From: Gigaspora margarita
Taxonomy: Eukaryota > Glomeromycota > Glomeromycetes > Diversisporales > Gigasporaceae
Length of the DNA stretch: 64,000 nt
Direction of reading: 5' to 3'
Assembly (NCBI GenBank): GCA_009809945.1
Contig: WTPW01000076.1
Span: forward strand, 700,792-764,791
In this document: in pieces, positions 22,311 through 35,461 of the stretch
Numbering within the stretch: position 1 is the first letter of the stretch
Layout of the letters: every line of letters begins with the position of its first letter
Notes under the pieces: generated by a model
Seen by the model: only the letters and a program-made list of their open reading frames with translations
The model's database searches: none
What the model was told of the DNA's origin: nothing
Program-made: the position numbers and the translations under genes

Positions 22311-23329
22311 TATGTATATAAAAGAATTACTATACTTAATTAGATAAGAAATTTTTTATATGTCCTTAAGATAGTATTTGAACCTGTTCAATTTAAGTAA
22401 TCTATCAGACTGATCCAAGTAAACTAACAGATATTCCTAGTTAATTACTGATATTTGTTTATATTAGATAAAATAAAGTTTTATTTTACACAATATAAAC
22501 AAAATATTAGCAATTGGCTAACAATATGTTAGTTTATTTGAAATAACCCAATGAATCAACTTCATCATACTTTCAGATTTCTAATATATTATTCATTGTT
22601 TATTTGAGTATAGCTACCAAACTTATTTATGATAGTACTAGTTTCAATTCAGTGATATATTTTCAATTTGAAGAATAACAAAAACCAAATGTATTTACTG
22701 TTTCTATTATAAATAAGTACTCTCTTTTTTAAAATTTTAAATTCAAATAACTTGAAAACTATCTAATCAAACTTAAAAAAATATTTTAATTTAAATTTTA
22801 TAAATCAAGTATTAGTTTATGGTAATCTATAATCAACCAATCAAAATTAATCACATGAGTCATATGATAACTGATTTGTAAAAAGCAAATCAGCAAACAT
22901 ATGACTTACAGGACTGATTTTGATTAATCGAAAATATCACTACAAATTAAAAAAAGATCGAATTAATCTTTTTTTTATTTTTATTATTATCTATCACTAC
23001 TGGGTACAATACCAAAATTTTTTAAAAAAAATTAATGATATATCATTGGTATTACTGCATTATAATGTTATATTTGGTGCCAACTTTGCACTTTATTTAT
23101 AAAAAAAAAATCCTAATCTAAAAAAATACTTTGCTCAGCCTCACATACCCATAACAGAGCCTCTAACTCGACTGATTTCCCACAAAAACAAACAAAGATG
23201 CCAAAAGCATATATTTTTTCTAATATCAAATTCTAAGAATAAAACTTCAAGAATGATAACTCAATAATGATGACTCAAAGAAAAAAAGTATAGCGTAATC
23301 TTGTGTAAAGTCTTACAAACCGTAATATA
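22311..23329. other. AT-rich DNA, no gene seen
   Basis: Contains a repeat-like segment 22440-22560 (gatatttgtttatattaga / aaatattagcaattggctaa inverted) and a short palindrome around 22860-22900 (atcacatgagtcatatgata ... atatgactta). No coding or RNA feature is supported. Confidence 0.4.
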
Positions 23330-24659
23330 AGCAATATATTTCGTAATATATTTCAAAATATTTCGAAATATCACATTTTCAAAATATAATGAAAGTAATT
23401 TTGAAATATTTTGAAATATATTACAAAATATTTCAAACCCCTTTCAAAATATTTTAGGACTAGGATCAGTAAATCTGTAACCTGGATCACGCATTAGACT
23501 GCTTTTTCGAAATAGTTTGAAATAGTTCAAATACTGTACTATGATTAGATCTTTTGTTTATAATTAGATCTATTTTGTTTTTTTTTTGCTTTTTGCACTT
23601 TACAAGAACACGGACCTTTGCAAAAAAATAAACAACTTTTTGAAATCTTGCACAAGCCAACCCATATTTTAGGACTAGAAAACCAAGCTGGATTGGTAGA
23701 TCTATAACCTGGATTGCGCATTAGACTGATTTTTTGAAATAGTTCAAAATAGTTTGATAAAGTTCACATTCTGTACTACAAGATCAAATTAGATCTTTTG
23801 TTTATAATTAGATTTTTTATTTTGTTTTTTTTTCACTTTTTTGTTTTTATTCATTTTTTATTTTTATTTTGCCTTTTGTTTTTGTTTTATTTTTTTTTTG
23901 TTTTCATTTTGTTTTTTCAAAATTTTTTTTATTTATTTATTTTTTTAATTTTTTTTCATCTTATTTTTATTTCGGCTCTTTACAAGAATACCTTCAAGAA
24001 AACAAACAACTTTTTGAAACCTTGCACAGGCCAACCCAAACTTCTGATATTTTGCAAGAACACACAACTGATATCTCTAGCAATTTTTAAAATTTCAAGA
24101 ATGCTTCTTTAAAGAAATAAAGGTTTAGTTAGAACTTTATTTATTTTTCATTTGATATAATTTGTTTTTTGTTTTTGTTTTTGTTTTTTTAAATTTGGTT
24201 TATTAATTTATTTTATTCTGGCACTTTGTGAGAAAAGAACCCTTACTTCCTGGTGCTTTGCAAGAAACCAACCCAGACTTTTTTGGTATTTCGTGACTTT
24301 TTTGGCATTTTGCAAGGACATTAATGCAGCTTTGCAATTTTTAAATTTGTAAGAATGCAAACTCTTACTTCAGAGAAATGAAGATTTGGAACTTCGTTTA
24401 TTTTTTTTTATTAGTTTGCTTATCTTTTTTTTCATTGGTTTTTTTTTATTTATTTTTTTTTATTTTATTTATTTCTGACTTCTTCGACACTTTGCGACTT
24501 TTTTGGCACTTTACAAGAATACTAGCTTTAACTTCTCTGGCACTTTGCAAGAACATACTAGATTTCTCTGGCAATTTGCAAGAACACCAACACTTCTAAG
24601 AAATGTTTTTTTTTATTTTTTTTTCACTTTTTTGAAGTATTTAGAAAAAGAGAGCGAAA
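23330..24659. repeat. degenerate tandem repeats with T-rich tracts
   Basis: 23456-23590 and 23668-23830 are two copies of a unit (aggactag, gatctataacctggat, cgcattagactg, then gaaatagttca). From 23600 to 24600 the words ctttgcaagaacac, aacaactttttgaaa and aatttgcaagaac recur between long T-rich tracts. Frames here translate to Phe/Leu runs and are artefacts. 23330-23460 carries the gcaatatttcg repeat also seen at 6066 and 25245. Confidence 0.6.
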
Positions 24660-24667
24660 TGAAGGTT

Positions 24668-24953
24668 TAGGGTTCCGCAATTTGATTTGATCTTCAAATA
24701 TTGAATCAAATATTTGATCAAATTCAAATTCAAATTTGACTATATTTGATTTGATCAAATTCAAAATCTGGTCAAATTTGATTTGATTTGACAAATATTT
24801 GATTTGATTTGAAAATTACTATTAAAAATTCAAATTCAAATCAAATTCAAATCCAAATATTTGAATCAAATCAAATTCAAATAAGAGTCAATTTGATTTT
24901 ATCAAATTCAAATTGACCCAATATTTGATTTGATTTGAATTTGTGGAACTCTA
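24668..24953. mobile_element. 286-bp hAT-like MITE with simple-sequence core
   Basis: Ends TAGGGTTCCGCAATTTGATT and inverted ...GAATTTGTGGAACTCTA. Flanked by TGAAGGTT (24660-24667) and CGAAGGTT (24954-24961), a 7-of-8 match as expected of an old 8-bp TSD. The core consists almost wholly of TTTGATTTGA and its complement TCAAATCAAA, so it folds many ways. Confidence 0.75.
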
Positions 24954-24961
24954 CGAAGGTT

Positions 24962-26003
24962 ATAGCCAAAACAAAAGAAATAACCAAAGCGAAGACGATA
25001 AAAAACAAAGAAGTGAAGATAATAGCTAACTGTGAAGTGAGCGAAAATAAGTATGTAGGGTTAGTTTTTTGTATATAGTAATAGAATTAGATGCGACAAA
25101 GTGTAAAAGTAGTTTAAAATATTTGTAATAATATAAAAATAATACTATATGATAATGTAATATTAATTAAAATATATATTTAATAAATATAAATTATAAT
25201 GTATAATACATAATAATAAATAAACATAAAATTTTATAATAAATTGCAAAACTGTGTGAAATATTGCGAAAACCTGTAAAAAAGCATGATTATGTGAATA
25301 TATATATAGTTTATTTATGTTTTAAAAATTTTGAAAATTTGAAAAATATTGCGAAACAATACAAAAACATCACATAATATGCAAAATATTATCTCCTGCA
25401 ACCCTTTTTTTTTATTTGATCTATTTCACAATATTTCGCAATATATTTCAAAATATTTTGAAATAAATATTGTAATATTACTGTAATATAACGTAATATA
25501 TTACATAATAAACCGTATCAAACGTAAGATTTTTGTTATATTACGGGCCATAATATCTTATATAAGATTACATATATATTATTTGCTGATGTAAGCAATA
25601 TAAATTTTTTGTTTTATAATATAAAATTAAATAATTCAAAAATATAATTCTTGATTTCAAATATTATTATATCAAATTTTATTTAAATATTTTAAATGAT
25701 TAAAAAAGTAGATCAGAGATATATTTATAGTAATTATGCAAGCAAATTTGCCTGCAAACCTTTACAAACTAAAGGATAGGTAATGTTTTAACAAATTTTA
25801 AAGTTAAAAAAATTTTTTTTTTAAATATAATATAGTTTACTATAAGGCAAAGATGACGCGTTAGTCATTTGCTATAATTGATCTTTGCTGTACAACCATA
25901 TGAAATTTATACTCTTGATCTGCAATTTACCACTTAAATAAGTTATTTAATAAAATTTTAATAAATTTATTGTCCAAAGCTGTTCTGTAATGATACTAAA
26001 TTA
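24962..26003. other. AT-rich DNA with repeat fragments
   Basis: 25245-25560 holds another copy of the repeat seen at 6066 (gcaatatatttcaaaatatt). 25735-25780 (gcaagcaaatttgcctgcaa) is an isolated end like those of the element at 55690. No gene is supported. Confidence 0.45.
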
Positions 26004-26155
26004 GAGCTATATCATTAATCACCTGATTATTTTTTATCAGAAGTTTTTTTTCTTTTTCCTTATCTTAATCTATAAATAGTCAGATTTTTTATATATAATT
26101 TCAACTTTTTTTATCTCTTTTCTTCTAAAAAATCACCTGATTTTTGATATTTTCT
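26004..26155. mobile_element. about 150-bp MITE of the AAATCASSTGATTT family
   Basis: Left gagctatatcattaatcacc, right the inverted ...atcacctgatttttgatattttc. TTA precedes the left end and ttta follows the right, close to the TWA TSD of the related elements at 10754 and 19729. Confidence 0.55.
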
Positions 26156-27116
26156 TTAATAAAATATCAAATAAAAATAGTATTTTTAATAATTTTATTA
26201 ATAAAATTATATGAAATACCATTTTTCTATAAATTTTACTGATTGATTCTAACTTTTGCTATTAATAAACTTTGGTTCATACTTAAAAATACATTATTTT
26301 AGTATAATTTATTTTATTTTTATAAAGTTTGGGACAAAAATATTTAATTTTAAAATTTTGATAAAAATTTTTAAAATTAAATTTTTTTTTCTTCAAATTT
26401 TTAAAAAAAATAAGATAAATATACTAATTTGATATAGTTTTTGGTTTTAATAAAAATATATTTTTTATTCTTTGATATTTGTACTGAACTAACTTTTAAT
26501 AGACCATATACTATATCAAACACACTTTGGGCTTGTTCATCTATATTTTATCAACAGAGCATAGCAAATCTTCTGGCTTGTTTTTAATTGCCTGAACACA
26601 GTTCTTGATCACCCAGAATTGATCTATCTGCATTAATACCAGAGTACCAAAAATCTTTGTAAGCTCTATCTGACCCTACTGCACTATAAGTTTATAAAGT
26701 CTTTTTTTAATTCAGACTTTAGCCTCTTTACTATGTTTTTTAATTTTGGTTATTCCAAGTTGGGGTTTTAGTACAGCTTGCTTATAGTCTGAATTCTCAA
26801 ATAATAGTTAATAGTTGTCTAGAGCATAGCAACAGACTTATACTTTTATGCCTTTTGATGATTATAACTACATTTTTGATACATTTTTAATAAAATATCA
26901 AAAATGTAGTTGTTGCATTTTCTGGATATAATGCCACATACCTATATTTGCACAGTTGTACAACAACTACAGAAGTTTTATGTGCTTTTTATACAGTATT
27001 ATACTAAAAATAATTACAGAACTCAGATGTGATGATAAGATCTTTGCAGTTTTATTTTTTTATTTTTTTTCATAGCTTTCTTTTTTGTTTTTTTTTGTTT
27101 TTTTTTTTTTTTTTTG
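26156..27116. other. AT-rich DNA, unclassified repeats
   Basis: 26520-26830 is less AT-rich and shows no ORF. 26850-27010 is an inverted relative of 12540-12710, including the hairpin ctacatttttgatacatttt / caaaaatgtag. No function can be given. Confidence 0.4.
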
Positions 27117-27402
27117 AACTTTGTTGGAGCTGAACAATAATGGATATAGCATAGTAGTTATTTTTTTTTTCTTTTTTTTTTATTACAGTACTAACATTCT
27201 TTTTTTAGAATGAACAGAACAGAATGTACAGACATAGCATGGTTAATTTTTTTTATATTATAGTTTATTATAGTACTAACGTTCTTACGTTCTTTCTTTA
27301 GAACAAACATAATACAATTGGAACACTATTGGAACAGGCGAACGTAGCATAGTATTTTTATATATATATATACACAATTTATTACTATATTATAGTACTA
27401 AC
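27117..27402. repeat. three tandem units of about 95-115 bp
   Basis: Each unit runs gaac-rich words (tggaacaggcgaac or variants), catagcatagt, a T-rich tract, attatagtactaac and gttctttcttta. After the array, 27476-27543 reads as about 22 codons of Ala/Gly/Ile/Val (built from ggagctat repeats) ending in TAA; this is probably repeat sequence and not a peptide gene. Confidence 0.6.
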
Positions 27403-27610
27403 TTATAAATAAATTTTTTTTTTATTTTAACATGAATATATATATGTTTATTTTTTAATACAAACATATTTTTTTAAAGCTGTTGCTAAAGTCATTGCTG
27501 GAGCTATCATTGGAGCTATAGTTAGAGCCGTAGTTGGAGCCTAAGAACTGTTTTGAAATCGAGTAGATTTCTCGTTACTTTGGTGATTTGGTAATTTTTT
27601 TTCTATTAAT

Positions 27611-27983
27611 TGCCAATCCGGATAAGATTGGCAAGATTTCTATATTTAGAATTGGGGCAAAACAAATATATAAACAAGGTAGTACAAAATCTGGATCAGG
27701 CCTGTATATATAAAATTTTTATATGATTTAAAGAATTTTAAAGACATTTTTACTCATATTTTCTTATCTACAAGTCTGATTTTAATGAAATTTTGGCAGT
27801 AGACGCACAAGAACCTGCTATACAACTTTACTTAGAGCCAAAAATAATATTTACTTCATATAAAAAAAAACTTTTTATTACGCCTACTACAGATTTACTA
27901 ATATATTGTTTATATATTTGTTTATCTCCAATTCCAAATATAGTAATAATATAGCTATAGTACCGATCTTATCCGGATTGGTA
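27611..27983. mobile_element. about 370-bp TIR element, copy 1
   Basis: Ends gccaatccggataagattgg and the inverted gatcttatccggattggt. Subterminal inverted words tatatttgttt...aattc pair too. The interior is shared, in reverse orientation, with 32413-32786. No ORF is seen and the TSD is unclear. Confidence 0.7.
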
Positions 27984-27999
27984 ATTAAGTTCTTTTGTA

Positions 28000-29313
28000 T
28001 TTGGTGTATTTTCTTTGTCATTTTTCTTATTTTTCTGCAGGCTCTTCATTGTTTTCAGTGGGTTCGTTCAGGCCTTTTCGTCATTTTTTTGTAGGTTCTT
28101 CTGATAAATTCGTCATTTCTTGTTATTAATCTTTGTGTTGTATAGATTTCCTATTACTTTAGTGATCTGGTAGGTTTTTTTCCATTAAGTTCTTTCATAT
28201 TTGTTGTATTATCTTTGTCATTTTTCTCATTTTTCTATGGGCTCTTTATCATTTTTGGTAGGTTCATTCAGGGCTCTTCGTCATTTTTTGTGGGTTCTTT
28301 GGTAAATTCATCATTTCTTGATACTAATCTTTCATCATTTTTCAGTGGATTCATTCAGAGTTCTTCATTGGTTTTTTGCGCTTCTTTTAGTAAATTCTGT
28401 GTTTTTTGCTAGATAAGTTTACTGTTTTTAGTAGGGTTTTTCTTTGTTATGTTCTTTTGTGAATTCTTTATCATTTTTTGCTAGTAAGTTTTTTTTTGTT
28501 CTTGTCGAGTCATTTTTTATTCAGGTTCAACTTTATATTAATGTGTCTCTGCCTTGGTACATTTTCGCATTATTCTTCAGTTTTGCTTTTTTCACTATCT
28601 TTGTCACTTTCCTCGTTCTTGTTCTATTTTCTTGCAATTACCTTTCTTGTTTTTCTCATCCCATTTTCTTTTTTGTTTTGTTTTTCCCTTTTCTTGTTGT
28701 GCCTATTCCGTTTTCTTAGTTCTAAAAAAAAAAATAAATTAAATAAATTAATAAAAAAAAAATGTTTAAATTAAATTAAAAAAGCCTCGATAAATTAAAT
28801 AAATTAAAACTTCTCGAAAAGGTAAATTAAATAAAAAAAAATAATAATAAATTTAATAAATAAAAAAAACCTCCTCCCTGTGAAATTTAAAAAAATTAAT
28901 TAACAAAAAAAATAAATTAGAGCTTGAAACTGTTTTATTTTTATTTGATATATTATAAAAATAAAAAATAAATAAATTAAAAAAATTAAAAAAAAATAAA
29001 AAAAAATAAAAAAATTGCAAAAAAATAAAAAAAATCGTTAAAATAAATTCATAAAAAAAAAATAATAATAATAATTTATAAAAATATAAAAAAAAATAAT
29101 AACAATAAAAAATAAAAAAATTAAAAAAAATAAAAAATTACGAAAATATAAAATTCAATATAAAAATAAAAAATTCATTATAAAAATAAAAAAAATTGTT
29201 AAAAAAAATAATACTAATAATTTCATTATAAATATATATAAAAAAAATAATAATAATAATAAATTTATAAATAAAAAAATAAAATAAAAAAATAAAAATA
29301 AAAAAATAAAAAA

Positions 29314-29369
<56 letters not shown>

Positions 29370-29545
29370 AAAAAATAAAAAAATAAAAAAAAAATAAAAA
29401 AAAATAAAAAAATAAAAAAATAAAAAAAAATAAAAAAATAAATAAAGTTGTTATAAATATATATATATATATATATAAAACAATTTGTTATAAAAATATA
29501 AAAAAAAAAATAAAAAATAATTTTGTTATAAAAATATGTATTATT
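28000..29545. repeat. T-rich then A-rich low-complexity tract
   Basis: 28000-28735 is a degenerate repeat of phrases such as tcatttttgtaggttctt and tttgtcatttttcttatttt, overwhelmingly T on the plus strand. From about 28735 it switches to A-rich DNA (aaataaaaaaaat) with a near-pure A block at 29310-29367. The frames are hydrophobic artefacts of T runs. The strand switch is abrupt. Confidence 0.7.
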
Positions 29546-29709
29546 ATAAATTTTAATGCTCCAGACTCATACTGGTTTCTGGTTCCTAGTATATATATTG
29601 CTACTATTGCTGCTTATATTTCAAATTATTTTTTTGTAATACTACTACAACCAAGCCTATATCTCAAGCTACCATTTTCTTATTGGTCTTTATTGTTTTT
29701 ATATTTAGA

Positions 29710-29775
29710 AAAAATTAAACTAGAGCCTTGCGATTTGTATTCTTGAAGCATAACTATTATACTATTGTTCTGGAT
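29710..29775 (-). mobile_element. eroded tRNA-like head of the 4779 SINE family
   Basis: aaactagagccttgcgattt, gtattcttgaagcataacta and ttatactattgttctggat line up with 5230-5292 of the SINE (box A side better kept than box B). No body follows. Confidence 0.55.
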
Positions 29776-29864
29776 AACCAATTCTAAATAAATTTACTTA
29801 GTGCAAGAAGTTATAATTAATTAGTAAAATTTTAAGTAATATAATATTTTTAATAATTTTATTA

Positions 29865-31535
29865 GAGTATAGACATTTATCATCTGATTTTTTAGGAAGG
29901 GAGGGGATCAGAGGGATTATCAGATACTATATAATATAGTATTATTAGCCAATCAAAATTGTCCAAAATAACTATATAAAATTTTTAATAATAATTAAAT
30001 ATATAAAAATTTTATTTTATATTAATCTTTGGCATTAAGTAAACTTGTTTAGCATCTAAAAATACATCAAATCAGCATAATTATTTTTATTTTACTTGAA
30101 ATTTAGAGAATAGATACATGATTTTGGATTTTGATCAAAAAAGTCAAATTTAAGCATCTTTTCTCCAAATTTTAAGTAAAATAAAAACAACTCTGCCGAT
30201 TTAATAAATTTTTAGGTACTAAACAAGTTTACTTAGTGCATTAAGTTAAAATTAATTTATGAATCATAAGATTTTATAAAATTTTATTAATAAAATTCTA
30301 TAAAATCTTATAGTTCACAAATTTTTATTAATTAATTCTAACTTTATGCACTAAATAAACATGTTCAGAATTTAAAAATACATCAAATCGGTATAATTAT
30401 TTTTATTTTACTTGAAATTTAGAGAATAAATGCATAATTTTGGATTTTTGATCAAAAAAGCCAAATTTAAGCATCTTTTCTCCAAATTTCAAGTAAAATA
30501 AAAACAACTCTACCAATTTAATGTATTTTTAGGTGCTGAACAAGTTTACTTAATGCTTTAAGTTAGAATTAATTAGTAAAATATTATGAATCATAAGATT
30601 TTATTAAATTTTATTAAAAAATTCTATAAAATCTTATTATTCGCCAAATTTTACTAATTAATTCTAACTTAATGCATTAAATAAAATTGATCGGAAACTA
30701 AAAATATATTTATTTAGCAAAGACATTTTTTATTTTACTTGAAATTTGGAAAAAAGATGCATAAATTTGACTTTTTTGATCAAAAATCCAAAATTATATA
30801 TCTATTCTCCAAATTTCAAGTAAAATAAAAATAATTATCCCAATTTGATGTATTTATAAATGTTGAACAAGTTTATTTAGTGCATAAAGGTAGAATAATT
30901 AATAAAAATTTGTGAATCATAAGTTTTTATAGAATTCTATTAATAAAATACTATAAAATCTTATAATTCCCAATATTTTACTAATTAATTCTAACTTAAT
31001 GCACTAAGTAAACTTATTTAGCAACTAAAAATACATTAACTTGATAGGATTGTTGTTATTTTACTTGAAATTTGAAGAAAAGATGCTTAAATTTGACTTT
31101 TTTGATCAAAAATCTAAAATTATACATCTAATATCCAATTTTCAAGTAAAATAAAAACAAATATACTAATTTGATGTATTTTTAAATGCTGAACATTGTT
31201 TATTTAGTGCATAAAGTTAGAATTAATTAATAAAAATTTGTGAATTTTAAGATTTTATAGAATTTTATTAATAGAATTTTATAAAATCTTATGATTCACA
31301 AAATTTTACTAATTAATTCTAACTTCATACACTAAGTAAACTTGTTCAGTATTAAAAAATACATACAAATATATTTAAAGTCAAACCAGTTTGCAGACTT
31401 CAGACCAAATTGGAACCAAACTGTGTTCAGTCTATAGATATTATTTGCTTAAATTTGATTGGCTAGTTTCATATTAGGTGGGAGGAGAGGGTACCCTCTT
31501 AAAAAGTGGAAATTACCTGATAAATGTCTATACTC
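29865..31535. mobile_element. 1.67-kb PIF/Harbinger-like element filled with satellite
   Basis: Inverted ends GAGTATAGACATTTATCATC and ...TACCTGATAAATGTCTATACTC. TTA flanks both sides (29862-29864, 31536-31538). Between about 30040 and 31360 lie four tandem units of about 310-330 bp. Each unit holds two dyads, one centred on TTTTGATCAAAA and one on TTTTATTAATAAAATT, with arms such as atttttattttacttgaaat / atttcaagtaaaataaaaa. The same unit occurs in the element at 40152. No transposase frame is seen. Confidence 0.85.
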
Positions 31536-32412
31536 TTAAGGAAATGTATTTTCCACTATGGTATTTTGCTATTTCTACTATAGTTACACAAATTTTCTAT
31601 TTTTAGTATTTATATATTATAAATTGGGTATATTTATTTACCGTACCATGCGATATTACTAATTTATCACCTCTCACATGATCGACCAATCAAATTTTAA
31701 GATTAGATATAACATAGTACAATTTAAAAAATTCAAAACAAACGTTTGTTTTGTCAAAAATTGTCTATAACTCAAAACTTCATATATGAAACTACTCATT
31801 GTGCTTTAATAAAAAAAATTCCTTTCAAAATTTTACTATTAAAAACTTTTTCTAACACCTACATTACCTTTACCTCACCCTAACCCTAGCTAACAAAAAA
31901 CTAGTTTATTTTTGGGTGGTTTGATTTTACGTTACATCTGATCTTATGACCTGCAGTAGATGCAGCAATATCGTATATGTGGTATATAAATTATCTTTTA
32001 TAAATTTACTATAATTCTAATTCAAAACTAAAAAATAAATATTTTTTGATTCCTAGTTAAAATTGTAGAGCTCATTTTTCTGATTCTAATGGTAGTTAAA
32101 TCATCAAAATTGGCTTAGTGGATCCTGGGATCAAAGAAGAAAACATAAGGATCAGCAAATTCACTATTAGGGCATACTATTAATTGTGGCAGATCATAAT
32201 AAAATCAGATCATAATGAAATTGAACTTATTTTATGACCGATTTTTAAATTTTTTGGGGCCTTTTTTGTTAGAGTTTTTTTTATAGTTAAGTTAGAATTT
32301 AGGGTTAGGGTTATTTGAAAAAGAGTATAGGTAGATTTTAGTAGGGCTTATATTTTTAAATCGAACCCCTGTATTTCATTATGATCTGATTTCATTATGA
32401 TCTGTGACATTA

Positions 32413-32786
32413 TTACCAATCCAGATAAGATCAGCACTATAGCTATATTTATTACGATATTTGGAATTAGGGATAAACAAATATATAAACAATATATTAG
32501 TAAATCTGTATTAGGCCTAATAAAAGCTTTTTTTATACTAAGTAAATCTTATTTTTGGCTCTAAATAAAGTTGTAGAGCAGGTTCTTGTGCGTTTACTGC
32601 TAAAATTTCATTAAAATCAAACTTGTAAATAAGAAAATATGAGTAAAAACGTCTTTAAAATTCTTTAAATCATATAAAAATTTTATATATACAGGCCTGA
32701 TTCAGATTTCATACTACCTTGTTTATATATTTGTTTTGTTCTAATTCTAAATATAGAAATATTGTTGATCTTATCTGAATTGGCAA
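32413..32786. mobile_element. about 370-bp TIR element, copy 2 (reversed)
   Basis: Ends ttaccaatccagataagatc and inverted ...gatcttatctgaattggca. The interior is the reverse complement of 27611-27983 (aggttcttgtgcgtttactg, tatatacaggcctgattcag). Confidence 0.7.
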
Positions 32787-32936
32787 TTAATCATCTTATT
32801 ATTTTTTATTAGAGGCCTACCCCTTACCCCCTCTTTAATATAGATTTTGTTAGGTTTTTATATATAATTTTAACATTTTTTACTCTCCTCCCTAAAAAAT
32901 CATCTGATTTTTGTTACTCTCCTTATACAAACTATT

Positions 32937-33325
32937 CATTTTCTTTATATATATTTTGAAAAGTTTTTTATTGTAGTGAAAAATTTTACTAAGGAACTAA
33001 TAAAACTTGTTTTAATAAACTAGCATTTTTTGAACTAAAGAACAACTTTATTTAAAAGTTAAAGTCAATTGTGATAATAAAATTTTGTGCAAATCACAAT
33101 TTTATATTTGATGACTTTTTTCTAACTTTATTTTTTTTTCTTTATATACATTTTGAGAAGTTTTTTTATTGTAGTGAAAAATTTTACTAAAAAATAATAA
33201 AATACATTTTAAAAAACTAGCATTTTTTTAAGCCAAAGAACAACTTTACTTAAGAACTCAAAATTAATTGTAATAATAAATTCTAAACAAATTATAATCA
33301 TTCATTTGATGGTATTTTCTATATT
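32937..33325. repeat. tandem duplication of about 190 bp
   Basis: tttctttatatatattttga ... aaactagcattttt ... aaagaacaactttatttaaa occurs at 32937-33125 and again at 33130-33325 with scattered differences. Confidence 0.65.
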
Positions 33326-33602
33326 TTGTATAACAGTAAATTAGCTAATTCTCATGTTCGCTTCTTTGATCCAAAGTATCTTGGGATCCACTAGGCCAAT
33401 TTTGATGATTTAACTACTATTAAAATCAGAAAAATGAGCTCTACAACTTTCAATTAGAGGCCAAAGAAGGTTTACTTATCTGTTATTATTTTTTAGGGTT
33501 AGAGTTAGGGTTAGAATTAGGATTAAAATTAAAGTTAGAGAGAATTCTAAAAATAGAACTTTTGTGTAATTATAGTAGAAATAGCAAAATACTATGGTGG
33601 AA

Positions 33603-34525
33603 ATAGAGCCCTCTTTTATTAATTGATAGTTTGCTAGTTAATCAGAAATCGATTATAGTATCAGTCACACAATTTGTTATACAAATCACTAAAGTAAATT
33701 TTTTAATATGACATTTGAGTAATTAATATCCATATAAGGCCTATTTTAATAGTAAATTGCAATGGTAAGGCATTTTTAATCGCTATTTTTAGGGATTTCT
33801 TAAAAGAAAACCATACTTACAAAACTAAATACAACTGCTTAGCTATACAAATACTTTATTAATTTGTAGCTTTAACCAAAAAAAAAATAAAGCCAAGAAA
33901 GATCATATCCTCAAAAATAGCTTTTCGTTCTATTTTATTTAGTACTTGCAATACAATCAAACCTTCTTGCTTTGAACTTTTTAAGTGAAAATCCACATAC
34001 TTGGTTGAGATTATGAACTTCAAGGAATGTAAAAGATTTAGAACTATTATTGTTTCAGTTTGTTCCTATCCAAATCTCAAACTAATATTTTAATAATAGA
34101 TCTATTTATTATTAGTAATATACAGTACAATATTAGACTAAAACCAGAAACATTATATAAGTGCATTTTAAAATTAAAATTTTCAAATTTTTTTAAAATA
34201 AAATATTTTATTTATATTATTTTGTTTTCTTTTTGATAATAAATATAGATTACATAAGTACTATTTATATGCCAAATAGACCTGATTAAGCTTAGATAAT
34301 TAAGAAAAAAAATCCTCTATTACTAGATGTTTTAAATCCAAGAACAGTGTATCTGGGTTTGAATTTAATGCACTCGCAATCTGAGCCCCTTTGTGGTTCA
34401 GGTTAGCACATTAAATTCAAAGCCAGATACTTTTTTAATTGTCATATAAAAAGTAATTCTTTGGATCATTTGCTTGCTAAATAAAACTATTATTTAGTTG
34501 CTACATATCCATTAAATATATAATA
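33603..34525. other. AT-rich DNA, one short palindrome
   Basis: 34349-34432 is a small inverted repeat (tatctgggtttgaatttaat ... attaaattcaaagccagata), MITE-like but without a readable TSD. Otherwise no feature is seen. Confidence 0.45.
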
Positions 34526-35420
34526 TACCATATTTTCGTGAAATAACAGGCTAGGGCATTATTTAGAAAATCATGCCCCCTAAAAATAGCATATATGGTT
34601 TCGAAATAATGCCCTGGCGCGTCTCAAAATAACACGCTCCTATATATAGTTGTTAAGTATGATTAGCGATCTAAATAGAATATACTTTTCACAAATGAAA
34701 ATTCTTGTTATACAAGATGCCACTATTTCGAGTATTGGTCCATCACAATAGACTCTATTGTTTATTTGACTCTTCCTTGACACTATAGATGCCTGGCGAA
34801 ACTATTTTGCCATTGACGAAATGATGAAACTATAAGTTTCGTCAAGTTTCGTCATTGACGAAACTTATGGTTTCATCAGGTTTCGTCATTTCGCCAGGCA
34901 TCACTACTTGACACTAAGCCAAACTATTCTCTGCTTAACCATGCTTTAAAATTCTTTTTTACATTTGGTATAGTAATGCAATGAATAAGTTCAAAAGTTA
35001 TTTGCCATTTGCTAATGGTATGTCTAAATTGCTGAAGAACGCCAACTTAGAAAAAAAAAAACAAACTTGATAACGATAACCTGAAGCTAATCCTATAATG
35101 TACAATATGTACATATGTATATNTGTTGTTTTAGTTTATACTCACATATTTAGAATAGCNTTAAATTANGAAATACAAGTTTTATATNNATCTATAAAAC
35201 ACATTGCTTTATTTAAAATCAAGCTCAACAGAAAATTGATTTAGAATAATTGACATTTGTATCAAAATAATGCCTATGCGCGTTATTTGAAAAATCTGAC
35301 TTGGCAAAAAAATCAATAAATCAATATATGTCTCGAAATAGCGCCCCGGTGCATACTCTAAATAATGTGCCTATACTCAAAATAACGCGCCAGGGTGCAT
35401 TATTTCGCGAAAATATGGTA
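34526..35420. mobile_element. 0.9-kb TIR element
   Basis: Left taccatattttcgtgaaata pairs with the right tatttcgcgaaaatatggta. Subterminal words with gggcattatttag / gcgcgttatttga and gccctggcgcg / cgcgccagggtgc recur in both halves. A short hAT-like MITE (34785-34907) is nested in it. The frame 35301-35540 crosses the right TIR and is not a gene. Confidence 0.65.
34785..34907. mobile_element. 123-bp hAT-like MITE hairpin
   Basis: Almost fully palindromic: GATGCCTGGCGAAACTATTT ... ATTTCGCCAGGCATC, with inner tgacgaaa / tttcgtca repeats. TTGACACT occurs at 34777-34784 and 34908-34915 as an 8-bp TSD. The left terminus has lost about two bases relative to the right (GTAGTGATGCC). Confidence 0.82.
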
Positions 35421-35461
35421 ATTAAATATTGTAATAAATTAATTTTTGAAGACATTAAAAG

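Larger units (their letters stand above)
31548..33602. mobile_element. nested cluster bounded by a 60-bp inverted repeat
   Basis: The left arm ttttccactatggtattttg ctatttctactatagttac (31558-31600) is the inverse of the right arm at 33545-33602 (tgtaattatagtagaaatag, caaaatactatggtggaaat). Inside lie, in order: a family V copy (about 31640-31970, with tcaccctaaccctag), the left arm of a fold-back element (about 32040-32140, right arm 33360-33460), a family W copy with paired ends cagatcataataaaatcaga (about 32175-32407), a TIR element (32413) and a MITE half (32790-32926). It reads as an older element filled by later ones. Confidence 0.6.

Noticed and set aside
23798-24599. Phe/Leu-rich ORFs resembling membrane proteins
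   Set aside because: They arise from T-rich tracts in degenerate tandem repeats; no start context or conserved pattern.
28215-28774. Overlapping hydrophobic ORFs
   Set aside because: Low-complexity T-rich repeat readable in several frames.
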